DNA from: Desulfosporosinus sp049943955
Lineage (GTDB): Bacteria > Bacillota > Desulfitobacteriia > Desulfitobacteriales > Desulfitobacteriaceae
Assembly (NCBI RefSeq): GCF_049943955.1
Contig: NZ_JBNFTW010000001.1
Location: forward strand, 372,001-436,000
Direction of reading: 5' to 3'
DNA: 64,000 nt
Position numbers and translations under genes: made by a program. The notes under the pieces are model-generated. The model had not been told where the DNA came from. It did no database searches and saw only the letters and a list, made by a program, of their open reading frames with translations. Below are positions 60,480 through 64,000 of this stretch, in pieces. Numbering within the stretch: position 1 is the stretch's first letter; every line of letters starts with the position of its first letter.

Positions 60480-61665
60480 GATTCTCTCTCAAGAAGAGAT
60501 TAACGCGTTGCTGCAAGGGACTTTAGATATCGATTCGAATTCTGCCTCAAAGCCGCCTGAAGACGCTCTAAACGAAATGGAAAAGGATACTCTTGGCGAA
60601 ATCGCCAACATCTCTATGGGCACTGCAGCGACTACGTTATCAATGCTCTTAGGCAAAAAGGTTGATATTACTACACCGAAAGTTGATATTACAAATTCGG
60701 AACAGATTATGAAAGATTATCCTGTTCCATCTGTGATTTGTAATGTCAAATATAAAGAGGGGATCGAGGGTTCCAACCTTTTGATTCTCTCTCAGCAAGA
60801 TGGGTCAGTGATTGTCGACTTAATGATGGGCGGAGACGGAAAAAATCCGACCCCCGGCTTATCAGACCTCCAGATCAGTGGGATTTCAGAGGCTATGAAT
60901 CAAATGATGGGGTCTGCAGCCACCTCCATGTCGACAATGTTTAAAGCCACCGTCGATATTACTCCACCTGATTTAGTGCTGAATGATTTGACGGCGAACA
61001 ACGATGTCATCCATGATATCTTAATTCCTGATGAACCCCTGGTGCGGATTTCGTTCCGAATGATCGTCGAAGATGTTATTGACAGTACTTTGATTCAAGT
61101 AATTCCACTTAGTGTTGCGCAAGGAATGGTTAACAAGTTAATGACTGCCATGAGCGGCGGCGCGGCGGCGGCAGCGGCCTCACAATCTGCAGCACCTCCC
61201 TTGCAGAGCATGTCTAACCAGGAATCCTATCAAGCTCCGCCGTCGTCACCACCGCCATCACCATCGTCAACTTATGAAGAGACATATCCTCCGGGAGGCT
61301 ACCCGCCTTATGGGGGTGGACAAATTAGTACTCAAACGAGAAACCAGACCCCGGTTCAACCGGTTCAGTTTGCACCTCTCCAGCAGAGTGTCATGTCGAA
61401 GCAGCCTGAAAACCTTAATTTAATTCTCGATGTGCCCTTACAAATTAGCGTCGAATTGGGTCGTGCGAAGAAAACGATTAAAGAGATCCTGGAAATGGGC
61501 CCGGGGTCAGTGGTCGAACTTGATCGCTTGGCAGGGGAAGCAGTAGATATGATTGTCAATGGTAAGCTGATCGCTAAATGTGAAGTGGTTGTCGTCAATG
61601 AAACCTTTGGTATTCGTATTACCGATATTGTTCAGCCAACGGAACGGATTTCGCTGAAATCTTAG
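60469..61665 (+). CDS. fliY: Flagellar motor switch phosphatase FliY
   Basis: The 398-residue protein begins with a FliM-like CheY-binding peptide (LSQEEINALLQG). Two CheC-type phosphatase motifs follow (LGEIANISMGTAATTL and 'ISEAMNQMMGSAATSMSTM', each with the Glu/Asn pair). A Ser/Pro/Ala-rich linker of about 90 residues leads to a FliN SpoA domain ('LILDVPLQISVELGRAKKTIKEIL'). It is both part of the C-ring and a CheY-P phosphatase, replacing FliN. Confidence 0.95.
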   Translation: MGNEILSQEEINALLQGTLDIDSNSASKPPEDALNEMEKDTLGEIANISMGTAATTLSMLLGKKVDITTPKVDITNSEQIMKDYPVPSVICNVKYKEGIEGSNLLILSQQDGSVIVDLMMGGDGKNPTPGLSDLQISGISEAMNQMMGSAATSMSTMFKATVDITPPDLVLNDLTANNDVIHDILIPDEPLVRISFRMIVEDVIDSTLIQVIPLSVAQGMVNKLMTAMSGGAAAAAASQSAAPPLQSMSNQESYQAPPSSPPPSPSSTYEETYPPGGYPPYGGGQISTQTRNQTPVQPVQFAPLQQSVMSKQPENLNLILDVPLQISVELGRAKKTIKEILEMGPGSVVELDRLAGEAVDMIVNGKLIAKCEVVVVNETFGIRITDIVQPTERISLKS

Positions 61666-61786
61666 GCAAAAGCATTCTGAGATGATGCCAACCCATACTT
61701 GAGAAATGTTTTATCCATAAAACAAATTCACGGTTAGGTAAAATGTTAAAGTTAGTGGATTTTTAATAATAAGGGAGGAAAATTGT

Positions 61787-62146
61787 GTGAGTTCTGTAAT
61801 GATCGTTGATGATGCTGCTTTTATGCGTATGATGTTGAAGGATATTTTGACAAAGAATGGGGTTAACGTAGCCGGTGAGGCTGAAAATGGAGCTATTGCT
61901 GTGGAAAAGTATATGGAACTGCAACCGGATTTAACAATTATGGACATTACAATGCCGGAAATGGATGGACTTCAGGCTGTTAAGGAAATCATTAAGCGGG
62001 ATCCGAAAGCTAAGATCATTATGTGCAGTGCTATGGGCCAACAGTCTATGGTTATCGAAGCAATTCAGTCCGGGGCTAAAGATTTTGTCGTCAAGCCCTT
62101 TCAAGCTGATCGTGTCGTTGAGGCTGTCACAAAGGCGTTGAAATAG
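61787..62146 (+). CDS. cheY: Chemotaxis response regulator CheY
   Basis: The 119-residue single receiver domain has the acidic pair Asp8-Asp9, phospho-acceptor Asp53 (LTIMDITMPEMDG), Ser81 and Lys103 (VVKPF). It carries the signal from CheA to FliM. The start is a GTG with GGGAGG upstream. A 121-base gap before it may hold a separate promoter. Confidence 0.95.
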   Translation: MSSVMIVDDAAFMRMMLKDILTKNGVNVAGEAENGAIAVEKYMELQPDLTIMDITMPEMDGLQAVKEIIKRDPKAKIIMCSAMGQQSMVIEAIQSGAKDFVVKPFQADRVVEAVTKALK

Positions 62147-62148
62147 TC

Positions 62149-62619
62149 ATGTTCAACCAAGACCAACCGCTTCCTTCAAGTGGCAGCATTACGCCTGTAG
62201 CACAATCCAGCCCCTCCATGTGGGGACTTATAGGAACGTTTGTGGTTTTTCTCTTAATCTTGCTTGTGTCACTTTGGATTATTCGCCGCCTCAACCAAGC
62301 GAAGATTCGAAGCCTCAATGCTCCCTGGGCCAGGGTTCTTGACCGCCAGGTCTTAAGTGGACAACAAAGCTTATACCTGGTCGAAATTGCCGGTCAATTA
62401 CAGGTCTTGGGGGGATCTGACCATCATCTTCTTAAGCTCAGTGAGATTAATGATCCTGAGGTTGCTGCAGAAATTTTGGAAGAGATTGCTTCACGCCCAG
62501 TTGAAAAAGTTGAGGGTTGGATTATGAATTTGGCAAAGCTTTGGCGCAGAAGACATCTCCGCCGGAAGGGGATTTTCCCGGAGGAATTAGATCGTTTGCT
62601 TGAGGAGGCCGAAAAATAA
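62149..62619 (+). CDS. fliO: Flagellar biosynthetic protein FliO/FliZ
   Basis: The 156-residue protein has one membrane helix near the N-terminus (LIGTFVVFLLILLVSLWII) and the FliO domain ('RVLDRQVLSGQQSLYLVEIAGQLQVLGGSDHHLLKL'). FliO assists assembly of the FliP ring. It lies 2 bases after cheY and its stop overlaps the fliP start by one base. Confidence 0.9.
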   Translation: MFNQDQPLPSSGSITPVAQSSPSMWGLIGTFVVFLLILLVSLWIIRRLNQAKIRSLNAPWARVLDRQVLSGQQSLYLVEIAGQLQVLGGSDHHLLKLSEINDPEVAAEILEEIASRPVEKVEGWIMNLAKLWRRRHLRRKGIFPEELDRLLEEAEK

Positions 62620-63386
62620 TGCATTCTTCAAACAGACTTCGGAAGTTGTTAGTACGGGGAATTTCTTTGGGTTTAGCTCTGGGTATGGGGATGTTGGCGA
62701 ATCCGCAAAATGCTTTTGCGGCTGGAGTTACCTTGGATCTTGGAACGTCTACCTCACAGCAAATGGGGACATCTCTGCAACTATTGATGGCCTTGACGGT
62801 CTTGACATTGGCACCGTCGATTCTCATGCTGATGACCTCCTTTACACGAATTGTAATCGTGTTGTCTTTTGTCCGCAATGCCCTGGGAACTCAGCAGCTC
62901 CCTCCCAACCAGGTTTTAGTGGGATTGGCCTTATTCCTGTCATTCTTTGTTATGGCTCCGACCTGGAACCAGATTAATACCAATGCCATTCAGCCCTATA
63001 TGAAAAATCAGATTACCCAAACTGAGGCCTTAACCAAAGCTGAGGAACCCCTAAGAGATTTCATGTTTAAGCAGACTCGGGAAAAAGATCTGGAACTTTT
63101 CGTAGGTCTGGCTAAAATGGAGCGTCCCAAAACCTATCGCGATATTCCGACCTATGTTCTCATTCCTGCTTTTGTTATCAGCGAATTAAAAACAGCCTTT
63201 CAGATGGGATTTGCCATCTTTATTCCCTTTATGGTTATCGATATGATCGTTTCCAGTACTCTCATGTCTATCGGCATGATGATGCTGCCCCCGATGATGA
63301 TCTCTTTGCCCTTTAAAATACTCCTATTTGTTCTCGTGGATGGTTGGCATTTAGTCGTGCAGTCCCTGGTAACCAGTTTCAAATAA
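62619..63386 (+). CDS. fliP: Flagellar export gate protein FliP
   Basis: The 255-residue protein has a signal peptide, then the FliP signature 'MLMTSFTRIVIVLSFVRNALGTQQLPPNQVLVGLALFL' and 'SELKTAFQMGFAIFIPFMVIDMIVSSTLMSIGMMMLPP'. Five FliP subunits form the core of the type III export pore. Confidence 0.96.
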   Translation: MHSSNRLRKLLVRGISLGLALGMGMLANPQNAFAAGVTLDLGTSTSQQMGTSLQLLMALTVLTLAPSILMLMTSFTRIVIVLSFVRNALGTQQLPPNQVLVGLALFLSFFVMAPTWNQINTNAIQPYMKNQITQTEALTKAEEPLRDFMFKQTREKDLELFVGLAKMERPKTYRDIPTYVLIPAFVISELKTAFQMGFAIFIPFMVIDMIVSSTLMSIGMMMLPPMMISLPFKILLFVLVDGWHLVVQSLVTSFK

Positions 63387-63404
63387 GGAAAAGGAGAACG
63401 TGAT

Positions 63405-63677
63405 GTGAGTCAGAATACAGTGCTATATTTAGCCAAAGAAGCTCTCGGAACAGTGATTCTCGTGGGCGGACCTGTCCTTGGCGCCAGCTTGATCGTAGGT
63501 CTTTTGGTAAGCATCTTTCAGTCTATGACTCAAATCCAGGAACAAACCCTTTCCTTCATTCCTAAAGTCATTGCTGTAATTGCCGTTCTTCTTCTGCTGG
63601 GTCCCTGGATGTTGTCTGTCATCACAGCCTTTACCACTAATTTGCTGAATCAGCTGGCTTCATTTGGGAACTTATAG
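63405..63677 (+). CDS. fliQ: Flagellar export gate protein FliQ
   Basis: The 90-residue protein has two membrane helices ('LGTVILVGGPVLGASLIVGLLVSIFQSMTQIQEQTLSFIPK' contains the family motif). It winds around FliP-FliR in the export gate. The start is a GTG, 8 bases behind AAAGGAG. Confidence 0.95.
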   Translation: MSQNTVLYLAKEALGTVILVGGPVLGASLIVGLLVSIFQSMTQIQEQTLSFIPKVIAVIAVLLLLGPWMLSVITAFTTNLLNQLASFGNL

Positions 63678-63714
63678 AGCTTTGAAAATTACGTCTGACA
63701 CTGGAGGGAAGAAA

Positions 63715-64000
63715 TTGAGTCTAGCACAGATTCTCCAATGGAACCTCTCCTTATTTTTACTGATTCTTTCCCGGTGGGCCGGAATGATAATCTTGGCTCC
63801 AGTATTTGGCGCCAGAGGTGTCCCGGCACTTATAAAGCTCAGTTTGGCGGGTTGTTTTACAGTGATTGTTTATCCTTTGATCTTGGCCACCCACCCTACA
63901 ATTCCCAGTGAACTATTGCCTTACATAGCAGTCGTTGTGAAGGAAATATTTGTGGGACTAGTTATTGGCTATGTTGTTTATTTGCTAACTGCCATTTTCC
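63715..64000 (+). CDS. fliR: Flagellar export gate protein FliR, N-terminal part
   Basis: A TTG at 63715 with CTGGAGGG upstream opens a hydrophobic frame of 95 codons that runs off the window end. 'LSRWAGMIILAPVFGARGVPALIKLSLAG' is the FliR N-terminal signature, followed by further helices (EIFVGLVIGYVVYLL). It completes the fliP-fliQ-fliR gate order. Confidence 0.93.
   Translation, partial: MSLAQILQWNLSLFLLILSRWAGMIILAPVFGARGVPALIKLSLAGCFTVIVYPLILATHPTIPSELLPYIAVVVKEIFVGLVIGYVVYLLTAIF

Noticed and set aside
1..64000. CRISPR arrays, insertion sequences, prophage or integrase genes, toxin-antitoxin pairs and defence systems.
   Set aside because: None was seen. No regularly spaced repeats, transposase or phage signatures were found on reading both strands and the translated frames.

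Overview
The window looks like the chromosome of a spore-forming, flagellated, anaerobic Firmicute of the class Clostridia, most like the Desulfosporosinus/Desulfitobacterium group (Peptococcaceae sensu lato). Four things suggest this: the dgt-dnaG-sigA block followed by trmK and a NIF3 gene, a GerMN sporulation lipoprotein, a Firmicute flagellar set (FliY, FlbD, YviE/DUF6470, FliW-CsrA, YaaR), and strong GGAGG ribosome-binding sites with many GTG and TTG starts. The genus is an inference and no species is claimed.

Region 1 (1-5992): the first codons of a divergent LarA-type gene, then a sigma-A-driven operon. It encodes a GldA-type polyol/alcohol dehydrogenase, a HisC-like aminotransferase, a three-part SsuABC/TauABC-type ABC importer with a hairpin between the binding protein and the permease, and a glyoxalase-fold protein. 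The substrate is unknown. Region 2 (6000-11441, minus strand): a sigma-54 activator with a PrpR-type N-terminus, a near-consensus -24/-12 promoter with an inverted repeat just upstream, a small Cys-rich protein, and SucC-like and SucD-like acyl-CoA synthetase subunits with an 8-Cys ferredoxin-like gene between them. Region 3 (11733-21911): a broken acyl-CoA thioesterase gene, degV, an unexplained structured element, dgt, a GerMN lipoprotein, dnaG, sigA, three tRNA genes (Asn, a CAT-anticodon tRNA that is probably Ile2, Val), trmK, a NIF3 family gene, a 53-aa protein and rnpB. Region 4 (21912-24479): an HD-GYP phosphodiesterase, a small DMT transporter and an unknown 62-aa protein.

Region 5 (24485-47950) starts the motility and glycosylation island. 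It holds cheR, yaaR, a Tat-exported M28 peptidase and motAB with a FliA-type promoter. These are followed by flgM-flgN-flgK-flgL-yviE-fliW-csrA, a decayed glycosyltransferase, the flagellin gene with a FliA-type promoter and a CsrA-like leader site, flaG-fliD-fliS and a small FliT-position gene. Next come a DUF115 (Maf-type) flagellin glycosyltransferase and a sugar cassette: two SDR enzymes, an RmlD-like reductase, a NeuB-type synthase, a GNAT, an SpsF-type nucleotidyltransferase and a methyltransferase. The region ends with a coiled-coil protein and a GT2-TPR protein. Region 6 (48801-64000): cheA-cheW-cheB running into flgC-fliE-fliF-fliG-fliH-fliI-fliJ-flbD-fliL-fliM-fliY-cheY-fliO-fliP-fliQ-fliR (the last cut by the window end).

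The flagellar logic is readable. FlgM should hold the flagellar sigma factor until the hook is done, FliW and CsrA should couple flagellin level to translation of its own mRNA, FlgN/FliS act as export chaperones, and the DUF115-NeuB cassette should decorate flagellin. Notably, flgB and the fliK-flgD-flgE block, usually found beside flgC and between fliJ and flbD, are absent here. The sugar cassette has no aminotransferase, so its product is hard to assign to a textbook nonulosonic acid.
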